Source: Berkiella sp964496435 (GTDB lineage Bacteria; Pseudomonadota; Gammaproteobacteria; Berkiellales; Berkiellaceae). Taken from it: a stretch of 64,000 nt of DNA. The stretch's first letter is position 1. Each line of letters opens with the position of its first letter. Below are positions 53,754-63,700 of the stretch, piece after piece. The notes beneath the pieces were generated by a model, which worked only from the letters and a program-made list of their open reading frames with translations, did not search any database and was not told the origin of the DNA. A program made the position numbers and the translations under genes. Location of the stretch: contig CAZBZP010000011.1 in NCBI GenBank assembly GCA_964496435.1, positions 1-64,000 of the forward strand, in the 5' to 3' direction.

Positions 53754-54044
53754 TTATTTCTTACGCGGTTTTTTAGGGGAGATTTCTTTATTAATAGCGG
53801 CTTTCATTTCCTTTATCGGTGTGGGATCGAGTTTTGCCATTTCCTTAAGGTTTTTGACTAGGGCAGGTGATAAGTTTTGCACCAATATTTTATCGTTAGG
53901 CACTTTGCCTTTTAAAAGATCTGATTCTTTAAATATTTGTCTCATGGCTTTTAAAAAGCGTTGTTCTTCCGACTTTTTCATTTCAAACATGGGTCCTGTG
54001 TTGGATTTATTAAAAATGTCGTCAAAATCAGAGCCTGTTGGCAT
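53754..54044 (-). CDS. Small unknown protein (96 residues)
   Basis: ATG 54044 (MPTGSDFDDIFNKSNTGPMF) follows GAGGT by 4 bases; an upstream Met adds 14 residues without a good site. The protein is highly charged and helical: KKSEEQRFLKAMRQIFKES, then a Pro/Lys-rich end (ISPKKPRKK). The SDFDDIFNKS start resembles the DAEIDALFEKA stretch of the neighbour at 53353, which suggests a loose relation. No family recognised. Confidence 0.5.
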   Translation of the reverse strand: MPTGSDFDDIFNKSNTGPMFEMKKSEEQRFLKAMRQIFKESDLLKGKVPNDKILVQNLSPALVKNLKEMAKLDPTPIKEMKAAINKEISPKKPRKK

Positions 54045-54203
54045 AAGTACCTCATAAAACGCATACGCCTTAATAAAGTATGACATAGTTATGTTTTTTA
54101 ACCAAATAAGTATAGTTGGTGAATATGCTTAAAAATCAGATGCTTAGGGGCAAATTAAGAAGGGTTAATTATATGTGAGGTAATAAACTATAAATATACA
54201 GCA

Positions 54204-54410
54204 CTATTCTTCAGAAAAGGGCGAATAGGGGAATATACCTTGGTTTTCATACAGCCTACCGCTGGAGACGCCTTGTTCATAGAGGGCCTTAAATTTGAGG
54301 ATAAGAAACTCGATAGCAGCATTGCGCTGTCCAACCTGGAGGCGTGATTCAATAATCCGCATCATTTGTTCGGCTTGGGCGCGAAAATCCAAAACATTTC
54401 TGTCAGCCAT
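54204..54410 (-). CDS. Small unknown protein (68 residues)
   Basis: ATG 54410 (MADRNVLDFRAQAEQMMRII) has GGAGAG 8 bases upstream. The protein is one amphipathic helical domain with a hydrophobic center (RNAAIEFLILKFKALYEQG) and an aromatic, acidic end. No family is recognised. Good ribosome site and plain codon use suggest that it is real. Confidence 0.55.
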   Translation of the reverse strand: MADRNVLDFRAQAEQMMRIIESRLQVGQRNAAIEFLILKFKALYEQGVSSGRLYENQGIFPYSPFSEE

Positions 54411-54602
54411 TAAACAAACTCTCCATGGTGCTACTCTCTATTCCTCTATAGAAATCCAACAAAGGAAGTATATCAAACCTAATTAGCAGGATAAATAATC
54501 TTCTTTTGCCAATACTCCATCATGCCAAAGGTTTGGCTTGGTAGCAAATGCTCTAGGATATCAAGTAAAATAGGCCAAAGATTTTACGTATTCAGGTGTT
54601 AG

Positions 54603-55208
54603 ATGAGTGTAGATGCAGTTACCCTTCCTAAAATAAATATTTCAGAAAGTGCTGAAAAGCATTTTAATCATCTTATCGCAAAGGAAGACATGCCTGGCAT
54701 GGGCCTGCGGATTTTCCTTGATCACCCCGGACGCCCCAATGCGGATATTAGCATTTCCTTTTGCCCGCCTGGGGAGCACCGTGCAGGTGATATCCCTGTT
54801 GAGTTTGAACAATTTACGCTATATATCGATAGATCAAGCGTTTCTTACCTTATTGATGCGGAAATCGATTATAAGTCCGATAAAATGGGCGGTCAGTTAG
54901 CGATAACAGCCCCTAATCTACGCGCAACTAAGCCCAGCGATGAGGCAAACCTAACTGATAAGGTAAACTTTATTTTAAGTAATGAAGTAAATCCTAACCT
55001 GGCTAGTCATGGCGGTATGGTCAGCTTAGTTGAAATAACACCAGAGAATGCAGTTGTCTTACGCTTTGGCGGTGGGTGTCATGGTTGTGGCATGGTAGAT
55101 GTTACTTTAAAGCAAGGCATAGAAAAGGCGATTATGAGCCAAGTGCCTGAAATAACTGCCGTTATTGATGTGACAGATCACACTTCTGGCGAAAACCCGT
55201 ACTACTAG
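54603..55208 (+). CDS. nfuA: Fe-S biogenesis protein NfuA
   Basis: The 201-residue protein has an N-terminal degenerate A-type domain (ISESAEKHFNHLIAKEDMPG) and a C-terminal Nfu domain with the cluster-binding CHGCG in FGGGCHGCGMVDVTL, preceded by NPNLASHGGMVSLVEI. NfuA carries 4Fe-4S clusters to targets such as aconitase. Length is near the 191 of E. coli. The N-terminal domain lacks the three Cys of true A-type carriers, as expected. It stands alone here; no gntX or other Fe-S gene is adjacent. Confidence 0.95.
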   Translation: MSVDAVTLPKINISESAEKHFNHLIAKEDMPGMGLRIFLDHPGRPNADISISFCPPGEHRAGDIPVEFEQFTLYIDRSSVSYLIDAEIDYKSDKMGGQLAITAPNLRATKPSDEANLTDKVNFILSNEVNPNLASHGGMVSLVEITPENAVVLRFGGGCHGCGMVDVTLKQGIEKAIMSQVPEITAVIDVTDHTSGENPYY

Positions 55209-55265
55209 CTTTGCTTTTAAATTGTGTACAATAAATGGATCCGTCTACGCCTCAAAGGCTTCGCC

Positions 55266-55293
55266 GGACACGTAAATTCAAAATGGGAAGAGT
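55266..55293 (+). repeat. Second copy of the 28-base sequence found before mltG
   Basis: GGACACGTAAATTCAAAATG and the following GGAAGAGT differ from 48556-48583 at one base. Both copies end at a start codon and supply the GGGAAG ribosome site. The upstream part here (CCGTCTACGCCTC...) lacks the left arm of the mltG inverted repeat. Confidence 0.7.
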
Positions 55294-55296
55294 GTG

Positions 55297-55482
55297 ATGG
55301 CTGAGAAAATTCAAAGAACAGGCTACATGAGCGAAATAGATAAATTCTTGCGTGATTTTAATCAAAACCGCAGCCAAGTGCCCGACTCCGTCATTAAGGA
55401 AGTTGAGAAACATAAAAAGATAGCTGCCAAAAGGGATAAAGTGGCCGATGAAGAGACATCACCTATCTGGAAAGACTTTTAA
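55297..55482 (+). CDS. CBU_0585-like small protein
   Basis: The 61-residue protein from ATG 55297 (GTG 55294 possible) has SEIDKFLRDFNQNRSQVPDS followed by EVEKHKKIAAKRDK, a pattern that I recall from the CBU_0585 family of small gammaproteobacterial proteins of unknown function. It is helical and charged, likely cytoplasmic. Its ribosome site lies in the 28-base repeat shared with mltG. The family assignment is from memory of the motif. Confidence 0.6.
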   Translation: MAEKIQRTGYMSEIDKFLRDFNQNRSQVPDSVIKEVEKHKKIAAKRDKVADEETSPIWKDF

Positions 55483-55583
55483 ATATCCTTCAAAATGCTT
55501 AAAGCAATCGGTATAGACAAGTATTCTAGTCATCTATATAATTTGGCAAAAATACCCCTAAAGGTTTAAAAGGATAGGTAACC

Positions 55584-55940
55584 ATGACAGCCTATAAAAA
55601 ATTGAATTCAATCCCAACGGATTATGAAACCTTTTCAAGACAGTATGACAAGCTTCATGCTGCGAGTGCTCGTATAGGCAAAGCTGCTGATTATGGCTTT
55701 AGTGTCGTAAGAGAAGGCGAATACCTTGCAAATGATGGCCTCAACAACACCCATCGCGTAGCAAATGCTATTTCTCAGGCAGGCTTCGATCCAAGACAAA
55801 GCCAGGATTTCGACCCAAGATACACAGGTCCAAATCGCCGCAGAAATACGCCAGATATGCCTTACCCACAAGATGAGCTAAGGCATGATGATCCACGTTA
55901 TCAGGCTCGTGCACGTGCAAAGGCACCAAGACCTATTTAA
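55584..55940 (+). CDS. Unknown 118-residue protein
   Basis: ATG 55584 follows AAAAGGATAGG. The first half is soluble and helical (YETFSRQYDKLHAASARIGK), the second half is a basic, Pro/Asp/Arg-rich tail with repeated DPRY/DPR motifs (FDPRQSQDFDPRYTGPNRRR; DDPRYQARARAKAPRPI), probably disordered. No family is recognised. A strong terminator follows, so the reading end is well defined and expression is likely. Confidence 0.55.
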   Translation: MTAYKKLNSIPTDYETFSRQYDKLHAASARIGKAADYGFSVVREGEYLANDGLNNTHRVANAISQAGFDPRQSQDFDPRYTGPNRRRNTPDMPYPQDELRHDDPRYQARARAKAPRPI

Positions 55941-55960
55941 AAGGCATCATTACTTAAAAT

Positions 55961-55998
55961 AAAAAACCACATAATGGCAACATTATGTGGTTTTTTTT
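55961..55998 (+). terminator. Strong intrinsic terminator
   Basis: AAAACCACATAATG-GCAA-CATTATGTGG followed by eight T. The stem is perfect over at least 10 bp and is symmetric enough (A-run before, T-run after) to work on both strands. Confidence 0.9.
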
Positions 55999-56007
55999 AA
56001 CTTGCTT

Positions 56008-56067
56008 AAAACCCCCCTCAATCCCCCCTTTGGGATCAAAGAGGGCGCGAGGAAGGAGCGCGGGGTT
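56008..56067. repeat. CCCCCTTT-family palindromic element (copy near 56 kb)
   Basis: AAAACCCCCC opens and GGGGTTTT closes the unit. Inside are CCCCCCTTT-GGGATC-AAAGAGGG and GCGCG...GCGCGG. It resembles the 112-226 element in edges and internal hairpin and lies just before the gene at 56088. Confidence 0.6.
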
Positions 56068-56087
56068 TTATAATAGGGAGCAGCTTT

Positions 56088-58337
56088 ATGCATAACGATA
56101 ATCCCACATCTGCTGTTTTGAGTCTCTGGCAACAAAATCTTTGGCGAAGCCCTTTAAATAATCTCACATTATCAAAACAGCCCAATTTTGAAATTGCCAA
56201 TCTATCGGATATTGAAAAAGGCATTGTGCCTAATATAAATACCGATGGCAGATATTGGATTGCCCCTATCGTAGCAGAGCATAAAAACGATAAATTCTAT
56301 TGGATCCCCATGTGGGTCCCTGTTTGTATTCAGAACAAGTCTATAAGCTTATCTCTCCATGCGCTGCCCTGGGTTCCCTATATTCACAATGAAAAAACTT
56401 TTGGCAATGCACCTCTTCAAGGGCAAATGCATATTGTTGATGCATGGTTAAGCTTTGATTGGCTCAATGAAGAAAATCAACTGGCCTTTGACAGCTGGCA
56501 AGAAGCTTATGAGTCAATTCAGGGATTATTTGATTGGCAAAGCGCTAGTCGTCAACAAGATCTTGAGCTTGTTAGCCATGCCTTTATCATGAAAGAACCC
56601 TGCTTGGATGATAGCGCTTCAATGCACAGTTTGCTTTGTCAGCGTTATGCGACGCTCACAGATTTATCCTCGAAAGAAATAATGCAAACTCATGAGTGCT
56701 TAAACCATGCTTCAATTTTATGTGCGGCCCCTTCAGGGCAAGCGCTCAATCTGGAAGCCTTTAATGCAGCAATTCATGCGCTCTTAATGGAAGAGGGTGA
56801 GTTTATCGCCCTTAAAAATTCAATAGAAGCGCCTAAAAAGGATTTCATAGATGCCCTCGCGCATGCGCACGTTGCTTATGCTCTCGTGAAACAACAAGCT
56901 ATACCATCGATTTGGCAATACACTAAGGGTAAGTGTGATGCGTTTCATTATCAGTTAAAAAGCTTCAGTGAAGCACAGCTTAAAGAAATTTACTCACAAT
57001 ATCAAAATGCAATACAACTTGCCGTATCTGTCAGCACAGCTTTAGCTTCGCTGGAGGATGGCGATGGCGAATATGAAAATGACTCCTCATCGCTTAGTGC
57101 TTTGCATGAAAAAGATGAACATTTCGAAAAGAAATTGCAACGTTTATTACAGCTACAATCTGAGCTTGCAGATAAAATGCAGCGGAAATTTATGTCATGG
57201 ATTTTACCAAGCAGAAAGCTCCGTAAAGAAGAGTTAAATTATTTTTGCAAAATGCTTAAATTATCGAGCCAATCTACTCAACAAGATCTTGTAGCTAAGT
57301 TGAGTGAAAAGATACAGCATGTAAAAGTTTCGCGCACTAAAATACAGCAGCAACTCATTGATGTTGAGGAGCTCAAAATTGCCAGTCAAGTCGCCCTACA
57401 GCAATGGGAAAGTTGGTTTGAGTCACATTTTTCAGGCCTTGGTAATACGCTAAGCTTTGAAGAACAAGTGCTCAGGATGCAAAACCATTTTGCACATCAG
57501 ATATACGCGCTTATTTTTGAAAAATCTGGGTGGCAGTCTGGCAATCTCAGTGCTTGTGATTTACTGATTATCAATGATGCACAAAACTTACTGCCTCAAG
57601 AGGTTGTCGCTTTTCTTGCTAAAGCAAAAAAAGCACTCATATTAGGAGACAATCAAGACCATCATGCCTTGCCTGTCATGAGCTCTGTGGCGCAAGAATG
57701 GGAGTTAAAACAATACGGTCTCAATGATGATGAGCTCTTAGAAGAAATGCAGTTTAAAGGTATGCTGCCTAGTTTTGGTAATGCCTTTAGCGTTGCTTTG
57801 GCTAATAGTACTTATCAAACAACGCTTGAACATGGCATAACTATCTCCACCTTGAGCTTGGGGCACGATGATTGTATAGAGAAGCAATATCATGCCATAT
57901 CAGAGCAGGGTGATAGTCAAGTAAGAGACAATCAATTAGTCAATGAACAGCAAGCTTTGTTTATTGTGCATTGGCTTGAAACGGGTCCACTTACATCGCA
58001 TTTAGCAAATACAGTTATTATCACGCCATTTGTTGCGCAAAAAGAATTACTTTGCCGAAAATTAAAAGAGCATCGCCTTAACTGCGAAGTGCTTACTTTT
58101 CATGAGTTAACAGATAAGCAATGGCAGAACGTTGTCTTTTCGCCTGTTTATTGTCAAAAAGATCAAAGGCCCTTTGTATTTGATCAAGGCGAAAACATGC
58201 TATACAGCTTAAGTGCACGTTCCTCAAAAAATATTTGGGTAGTTGGTGATTTAAATATTTTTGATCCCAGAATGCATAGTCCTTCAGGTAATTTAGCTAA
58301 AAAGTTATTTTCACCCGAGACAGAATTAATAGAATAA
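56088..58337 (+). CDS. Probable inactive UvrD/DNA2-like superfamily 1 helicase (pseudo-helicase)
   Basis: The 749-residue protein has traces of a DNA2/NAM7-type SF1 helicase. A Walker B-like DLLIINDAQNLLPQ (residues 491-504) and motif III-like ALILGDNQDHHALPV (516-530) are followed by a C-terminal VVFSPVYCQKDQRPFVFDQG, NMLYSLSARSSKNIWVVGD segment in the place of motifs V-VI. No Walker A (GxxxxGKT) is present; the matching place may be IEAPKKDFIDALAHAHVAYA (246-265), and the DE of motif II is ND. A long coiled-coil insert (about 340-430) divides the motor. ATPase activity is thus unlikely. The gene is complete, so loss of motifs is not a frameshift. It could be a structural relative or effector; family assignment is by motif reading. 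Confidence 0.6.
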   Translation: MHNDNPTSAVLSLWQQNLWRSPLNNLTLSKQPNFEIANLSDIEKGIVPNINTDGRYWIAPIVAEHKNDKFYWIPMWVPVCIQNKSISLSLHALPWVPYIHNEKTFGNAPLQGQMHIVDAWLSFDWLNEENQLAFDSWQEAYESIQGLFDWQSASRQQDLELVSHAFIMKEPCLDDSASMHSLLCQRYATLTDLSSKEIMQTHECLNHASILCAAPSGQALNLEAFNAAIHALLMEEGEFIALKNSIEAPKKDFIDALAHAHVAYALVKQQAIPSIWQYTKGKCDAFHYQLKSFSEAQLKEIYSQYQNAIQLAVSVSTALASLEDGDGEYENDSSSLSALHEKDEHFEKKLQRLLQLQSELADKMQRKFMSWILPSRKLRKEELNYFCKMLKLSSQSTQQDLVAKLSEKIQHVKVSRTKIQQQLIDVEELKIASQVALQQWESWFESHFSGLGNTLSFEEQVLRMQNHFAHQIYALIFEKSGWQSGNLSACDLLIINDAQNLLPQEVVAFLAKAKKALILGDNQDHHALPVMSSVAQEWELKQYGLNDDELLEEMQFKGMLPSFGNAFSVALANSTYQTTLEHGITISTLSLGHDDCIEKQYHAISEQGDSQVRDNQLVNEQQALFIVHWLETGPLTSHLANTVIITPFVAQKELLCRKLKEHRLNCEVLTFHELTDKQWQNVVFSPVYCQKDQRPFVFDQGENMLYSLSARSSKNIWVVGDLNIFDPRMHSPSGNLAKKLFSPETELIE

Positions 58338-58355
58338 TTTTACAGTCATGGAACT

Positions 58356-58399
58356 GCTCTTTCCTCACTTAAATTTAAAAACACAGGTGAAGAAAGAGC
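58356..58399. terminator. Long hairpin between convergent genes
   Basis: GCTCTTTCCTCAC and GTGAAGAAAGAGC pair over 12 of 13 positions around an 18-base A/T loop. It lies between the convergent pseudo-helicase and sphingosine lyase genes; with no T-run it is a possible two-way terminator. Confidence 0.5.
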
Positions 58400-58428
58400 G
58401 AACAGCCATTAATGAGAAAAGATAAGGG

Positions 58429-60147
58429 TTATATCGAGCTCATCTTAACTGCATGTGACTTTTTTTTCTCTTCCGTATTGACGTTAGCTTCAATTCTTTG
58501 CAATTCATGCATCTTGCTTTGAGTGGGTTGCACACTTCGGGTTGGCTTAATGCGAGAGTTCAGAAAAGTAAATTGACGGCCCAAGTTTTCCTTAACGGGT
58601 TTAGATACAGCTCCAGGAATTTTAGCCATGGTGGCATAAACCGCACCATCACCCGCTAATTTCTCATTGGGATGCGCTTTAACATGCGCTATACATGCTT
58701 TTAAATCATCCACAAAACGTTCCGCAAAATCTGGGGAGCTCAAATGTCTTGCTGTTAGACATAAATGGCAGCCATTGGGTTTTTGAATATTATTTAAGTG
58801 CCAGCCTTTCAATTCTTTCATCATATGTGACACTTGGAAGATATTGATATTTTTTGTATTAAAAGCGACAAGGCTGAGCTGGGGGTTACCCATTATCTCA
58901 AGATCTTCGATTTCTCTTAATCTAGCTTCGATTTCTTGTCTTAAAGTGATGATCTGTTTTGTCGTTTCAACGTATTTATCTTCACCTATTAAAGCTAAGG
59001 TTCCCCACGTCATCATGATATTAGCTCCACAGCGGCTACCGGGTTGATCGGGGGTGACATACATGCCAATTTCAGAATCAAGTAATACATAGGGCTGATG
59101 TATACCTATTTCTTTTCTCATCATGATAACGGAAGAGCCTTTGGGTGTTTGGCCATATTTATGGGTATCACAAGAAATCGTAGTAACCCCGGGAAGTCGA
59201 AAATCAAAGTCAGGAAGCGGGAAGCCTGCTTTTTCAGCAAAGGGTATCAAAAAGCCGCCTAAACAAGCATCAACATGCATGCCGATATTATTCGCTAAAG
59301 CGATTTCGCTTAAAGCTTTGATAGGATCTACCGTCCCTGTAGGATAGCTAGGCGCAGAGCCTACCAGCGCAATGGTGTTTTTGTTAATTTTTCTTTTCAT
59401 CGCTTGGACATCAGCGGCGCCAGTTGCGGGATCAACAGGTACTTTAGTGACGCGAATGCCATATGTTTGAGCTGCTTTTTCAAAAGCGGCGTGTGCAGAA
59501 GATGGGATGACGATGTTTGGTTTAGTAATACCTTTCTCTTTATATGCCCATTCTTTATAGGTACGCATTGCTTCCATAATGCTGCCAGTACCACCCGAGG
59601 TAATGGTGCCGCAGATAGTTTCATCACCTTGATACAATTTTGAACACCAAGCAATAACTTCTGCTTCGCGTTGTGCAATATTTGGCCAAGCACCACCATG
59701 CAAAGGGTTAGTATAGGAGCTCAAAGCAAAAATTTTGGCATTAAATTGATCTAAGTTGATATCATCCCGATAGATGGCACCTGACATCTGATCGCCAAGA
59801 TGCTCGGCGTTACAATCTTTGGCTATTTGCGCAAGTAAATTTTCCCCATCAATGCCTTGTTTGGGTAGTGCATCATACACAAGCTGCCTTTTTGCATGGA
59901 TATCTTTATCCATCTTATCCAATTCAGGTTCAAATTCTTTATCGAGTTTGGCTTTAAATTTTGCACCGATGAGTGGCACTTTAGGTAGTAAATTAAAAGC
60001 TTTGTTTTGCCACCATTCAAAATCATTGCGCCAATCTCTTTGTAGTAAGTTATAACCAACGATAGGCGCTATCGTGCCTAAAACAACCTGAACAGGGGTA
60101 TAACCTTTGAGGGCTTCATTTAATGGCGTGGTTAAAAAACTTAGCAT
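58429..60147 (-). CDS. Sphingosine-1-phosphate lyase homologue (PLP-dependent)
   Basis: The 572-residue enzyme looks like eukaryotic and Legionella sphingosine-1-phosphate lyases, which split sphingosine-1-phosphate to hexadecenal and phosphoethanolamine. It keeps a hydrophobic N-terminal segment (about residues 15-33) like the membrane anchor of the eukaryotic enzyme. The fold-type I PLP site includes SGGTGSI (184-190), the stacking His in SSAHAAFEKA (H219), HVDAC (D293) and the Schiff-base Lys in SCDTHKYGQTPKG (K330). LSSYTNPLHGGAWPNIAQRE is typical of the family. In L. pneumophila the homologue is an effector that lowers host sphingolipids and blocks autophagy; the same use here is inference. 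Context: alone, before a response regulator gene. Confidence 0.9.
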   Translation of the reverse strand: MLSFLTTPLNEALKGYTPVQVVLGTIAPIVGYNLLQRDWRNDFEWWQNKAFNLLPKVPLIGAKFKAKLDKEFEPELDKMDKDIHAKRQLVYDALPKQGIDGENLLAQIAKDCNAEHLGDQMSGAIYRDDINLDQFNAKIFALSSYTNPLHGGAWPNIAQREAEVIAWCSKLYQGDETICGTITSGGTGSIMEAMRTYKEWAYKEKGITKPNIVIPSSAHAAFEKAAQTYGIRVTKVPVDPATGAADVQAMKRKINKNTIALVGSAPSYPTGTVDPIKALSEIALANNIGMHVDACLGGFLIPFAEKAGFPLPDFDFRLPGVTTISCDTHKYGQTPKGSSVIMMRKEIGIHQPYVLLDSEIGMYVTPDQPGSRCGANIMMTWGTLALIGEDKYVETTKQIITLRQEIEARLREIEDLEIMGNPQLSLVAFNTKNINIFQVSHMMKELKGWHLNNIQKPNGCHLCLTARHLSSPDFAERFVDDLKACIAHVKAHPNEKLAGDGAVYATMAKIPGAVSKPVKENLGRQFTFLNSRIKPTRSVQPTQSKMHELQRIEANVNTEEKKKSHAVKMSSI

Positions 60148-60233
60148 GGGTACTTCCTTATATAGTAAAGATGAACGAAGAGAACGAAAGCCCTTTCTTG
60201 ATTAAAGAAAAGGCTGCGAAGAGATTGGGGCTT

Positions 60234-60653
60234 TTAGGAAACTTTTTTATTTTGAGAAAATATCTTTGTTTGATATTCAGCTAACACATCAAGAAGGGCT
60301 ACATTATCGTCCGATTTAATGACATAGTCATTCATACCGGCTTCAAGGCAGGTTTTTCTATCTTTTTCATCCGTGCTGGAGGTAAAAGCGATTACAGGTA
60401 TGTTTGATTTATCACTTTCAATGGCACGAATACGTTGTGTTGCCTCATAACCATTCATTTGGGGCATGAAAACATCCATGATTACAATGTGATAATTTGA
60501 CTGTAAAATGGCTTCTACGGCCTCAGAACCAGTACTAACTGACTCTACTTGGTAGCCTTGGCCTTCGAGAAATCGGCTAAGCAACATGCGAGCGGTACGA
60601 CTATTTTCAACGAGGAGAATATTTAATTGATCGTTAGATGCATCCTGACTCAT
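60234..60653 (-). CDS. Single-domain response regulator
   Basis: The 139-residue protein is one receiver domain: NILLVENSRTARMLL (the acidic pocket reads E16-N17 instead of two acids), phospho-acceptor D60 in IVIMDVFMPQMNGYEA, T91 in AFTSSTDE, and K113 in DYVIKSDDN (K-S rather than K-P). No output domain. It is 86 bases before the lyase on the same strand, and diverges from smc. It may serve as a phosphotransfer partner for a distant kinase such as the DAHL kinase at 3.5-5.4 kb. Confidence 0.9.
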   Translation of the reverse strand: MSQDASNDQLNILLVENSRTARMLLSRFLEGQGYQVESVSTGSEAVEAILQSNYHIVIMDVFMPQMNGYEATQRIRAIESDKSNIPVIAFTSSTDEKDRKTCLEAGMNDYVIKSDDNVALLDVLAEYQTKIFSQNKKVS

Positions 60654-60767
60654 AACACTTCCATGGTATACTGTTGCATTCGATAAGAATCAGTGTACAT
60701 GTTATATGTAATCGGAGCTAGTATAGCCCTTTGAGCCCCTTGGCTTTGGAATAAGACTGAGAAATAA

Positions 60768-63700
60768 ATGAGATTAACTAAAATTAAACTTGCCGGCTTT
60801 AAATCATTCGTTGATCCCACCACGATTCAACTGATGAGTAATTTGACCGCTATTGCAGGCCCTAATGGCTGTGGCAAGTCTAATGTAATCGATGCCGTTC
60901 GATGGGTAATGGGCGAATCATCTGCCAAGCACTTGCGTGGTGGCTCATTAACAGACGTGATCTTCAGCGGCTCAACAGCACGCAAACCAGTTGGTCAGGC
61001 AACCGTAGAACTTTTATTTGATAACAATGAAGGCAAGTTGGGTGGCGAATATGCGGCCTACTCAGAAATTGGCATTAAACGTCAGGTAACACGTGACGGC
61101 CAGTCCACTTATTTCCTCAATGGCCAAAAATGTCGACGCAAAGACATCACAGACATCTTTTTAGGTACCGGTCTTGGGCCAAGAAGCTATGCCATTATTG
61201 AACAAGGCATGATCACACGTGTGATCGAAGCTAAGCCTGAAGACTTAAGAACCTTCCTTGAAGAGGCCGCAGGGATCTCTAAATACAAAGAGCGACGTAA
61301 AGAAACTGAAAACCGCATTCAACATACACAAGATAATATTGCCCGAATTAACGATATTCGAGGCGAGCTTGAAAACCAGCTCAATAAACTCAGAAGGCAA
61401 TCACAAGCTGCTGAACAGTATAAAATCTTAAAGGCACAGGAACATGAGAAAAGTGCCCAGTTGGCAGCTTTGGCTTGGCAAAGGCTAGATACTCAAATTA
61501 AAGAAACAGATGCCAAGATCAGAGAGCTTATAGTCAAGTTAGAAGAAGAGCATGCAAACTCTCAGCATTATAAGACGGATCAAGAAAAGCAACGTGTTGC
61601 CTTAACGGATGCCAATGATGCTTTAAATGAAGTGCAGAAACGTTATTATGGTGTAGGTGGTGAAATAGCTAAGATAGAACAAGCTATTCAACATCATCAA
61701 GAACGTCAGCAACAATTGTTAGCAGATAAGCTTGAAGCAGAGCAAATATTATTAAGCTCCCAAGCACAATTAGAACAAGATAAAAATAGCCTAAGCACAC
61801 TTGAGACACGTATTGAAGTCCTAGACCCTCAATATGAAGCTGCTAAAGAGAGTGCAGACATGTCTAGTGAATTGCAGTTAGAAGCTGAGATGGCACTGGA
61901 AACCTGGCGTGAACAGCATTCTAAAGCACAACAAGATGCGGTTGCCCCTACAAGACAAGCTGAATCTGAAAAAGCAAAAATCACGCAACTTGAAAGACAA
62001 ATTCATTTAACCCAAGAGCGTATCGAGCGCTTACATAAAGAGCTCAGCGAGCAAGCCACAGTTGATGCTGCTGAGATGGAAGTGATTACTGAAAAAATCT
62101 TAATCCAAGAAGAAGCGATTGAAGCCTTCGCTGATGAAATGGCAAACTTTGCATCACAAAAGGAAAAGATTAATCACGATCAAAATGCATTGCGTCCAGA
62201 AGTAAAAACGCAACAAAAAGCACTGAATGAAATGCAAGGTCAGCTTGCTGCCCTTAAAGCATTGCAGGCGCAAGCGCTGGGCAAAGACCAAGGTGCTAAA
62301 AAGGCTTGGTTTGAATCTCAAGGCATTACTGAATTACATTATGTTGCTGAAAAAGTTGATGTAACCCCAGGCTGGGAAAATGCAGTTGAAACTGTGTTGG
62401 AAGGCTTTTTGGAAGCGGTTGGTGTTGAGCATGGTCAACTTAGCGGTCTTGCAAGAGCGATTGAATCACTTGAAAAAACCGGACTCAATTTAATTGAATG
62501 GGGCAATCAAGCACCACAACATAAAGATCAAAGTAGGCTGCTTGGTTGTTTGTCTACACAATCGGCCTTTCCAGAAAAAATTTATCAATTACTGCATAGT
62601 GTTCACATAGCACAAACCTTAGATGAGGCAACGCGCTTAGTAGCTAACATACCTGCCCATGAATCTGTTATTACGCCCCAAGGCTATTGGATGGGACAAG
62701 GCTGGGTAAAGGTGAGAAGCACTTGTGCGGATAATGATTCAGGGATTTTAGACAGAGAACAAAAAATAAAATCTCTAACACAAGACATTATGCTCAGTAC
62801 TGAGAAATTAGAACAATTACAGCTATCCATAGAAGACAATGAAGATAAATTAAAAGCGCTTGAATTAGAAAAAGAAAATAAGCAACAAGACAAAAGTAAA
62901 GCGCAGCAAGAGTTGGTCTCATTACAGTCTGAACGCAAAATTAAACAAAATAAGCTTGAGCAAATTCAAAATCGCCAAAGGCAGATCCAACGCGAAGAGA
63001 ATGAATGTAAAGAGATCATTGCTCATGCCCAAGCAGAAGTGCAAAGTTCACGTAGCAATTTGCATTCGGCAGTGGATGAGATGTCAAGGCTGACAAATGA
63101 ACTGGAAGCGCTACAGCAAACGAAGCAAAGCGTTCATGACCAAGTTGGGATTATGCGACAAAAAGCCAAAGATGCTTCGCAAATTTCCCAGCAATTATCA
63201 ATGGAATTGCAAACGGCAAAAACGCAAGTGGATTCATTGCGCAGTAATCTAAGTAGATTTGCTGAGCAAATAGAACAAGCGCAAAACAGGGTGCAAAACA
63301 TCATCATTGCCTTGGAAAGAAATGAAGAGCCTATTAGCACCTTAAGAGAAGAATTAGAAATCAATTTAGAAAAGCGCATCATTATCGAAGCCCAATTAAA
63401 TCAGGCACGTGATAATGTCGCAGCTATTGATATCTCATTGCGTGAGCTTGAGCAAAAGCTATTCTTAATTGAGCAACAAACAACACAAGTAAGAGAGCAA
63501 TTAGAACAAGCTAAAATGCTCTGGCAAGCTCTACAAGTACGATGTGAAGGCGCCTTGGAAAAATTAAAAAATTCTGAGTTCACCTTAGAAACTCTGCTTG
63601 AAACAATGCCACCTGAAGCAAATGAACAAGAATGGCAGCAAAACATTGAAGAACTTGAAAAGAGTATTGCGCGTTTGGGTGCCATTAACTTGGCGGCTAT

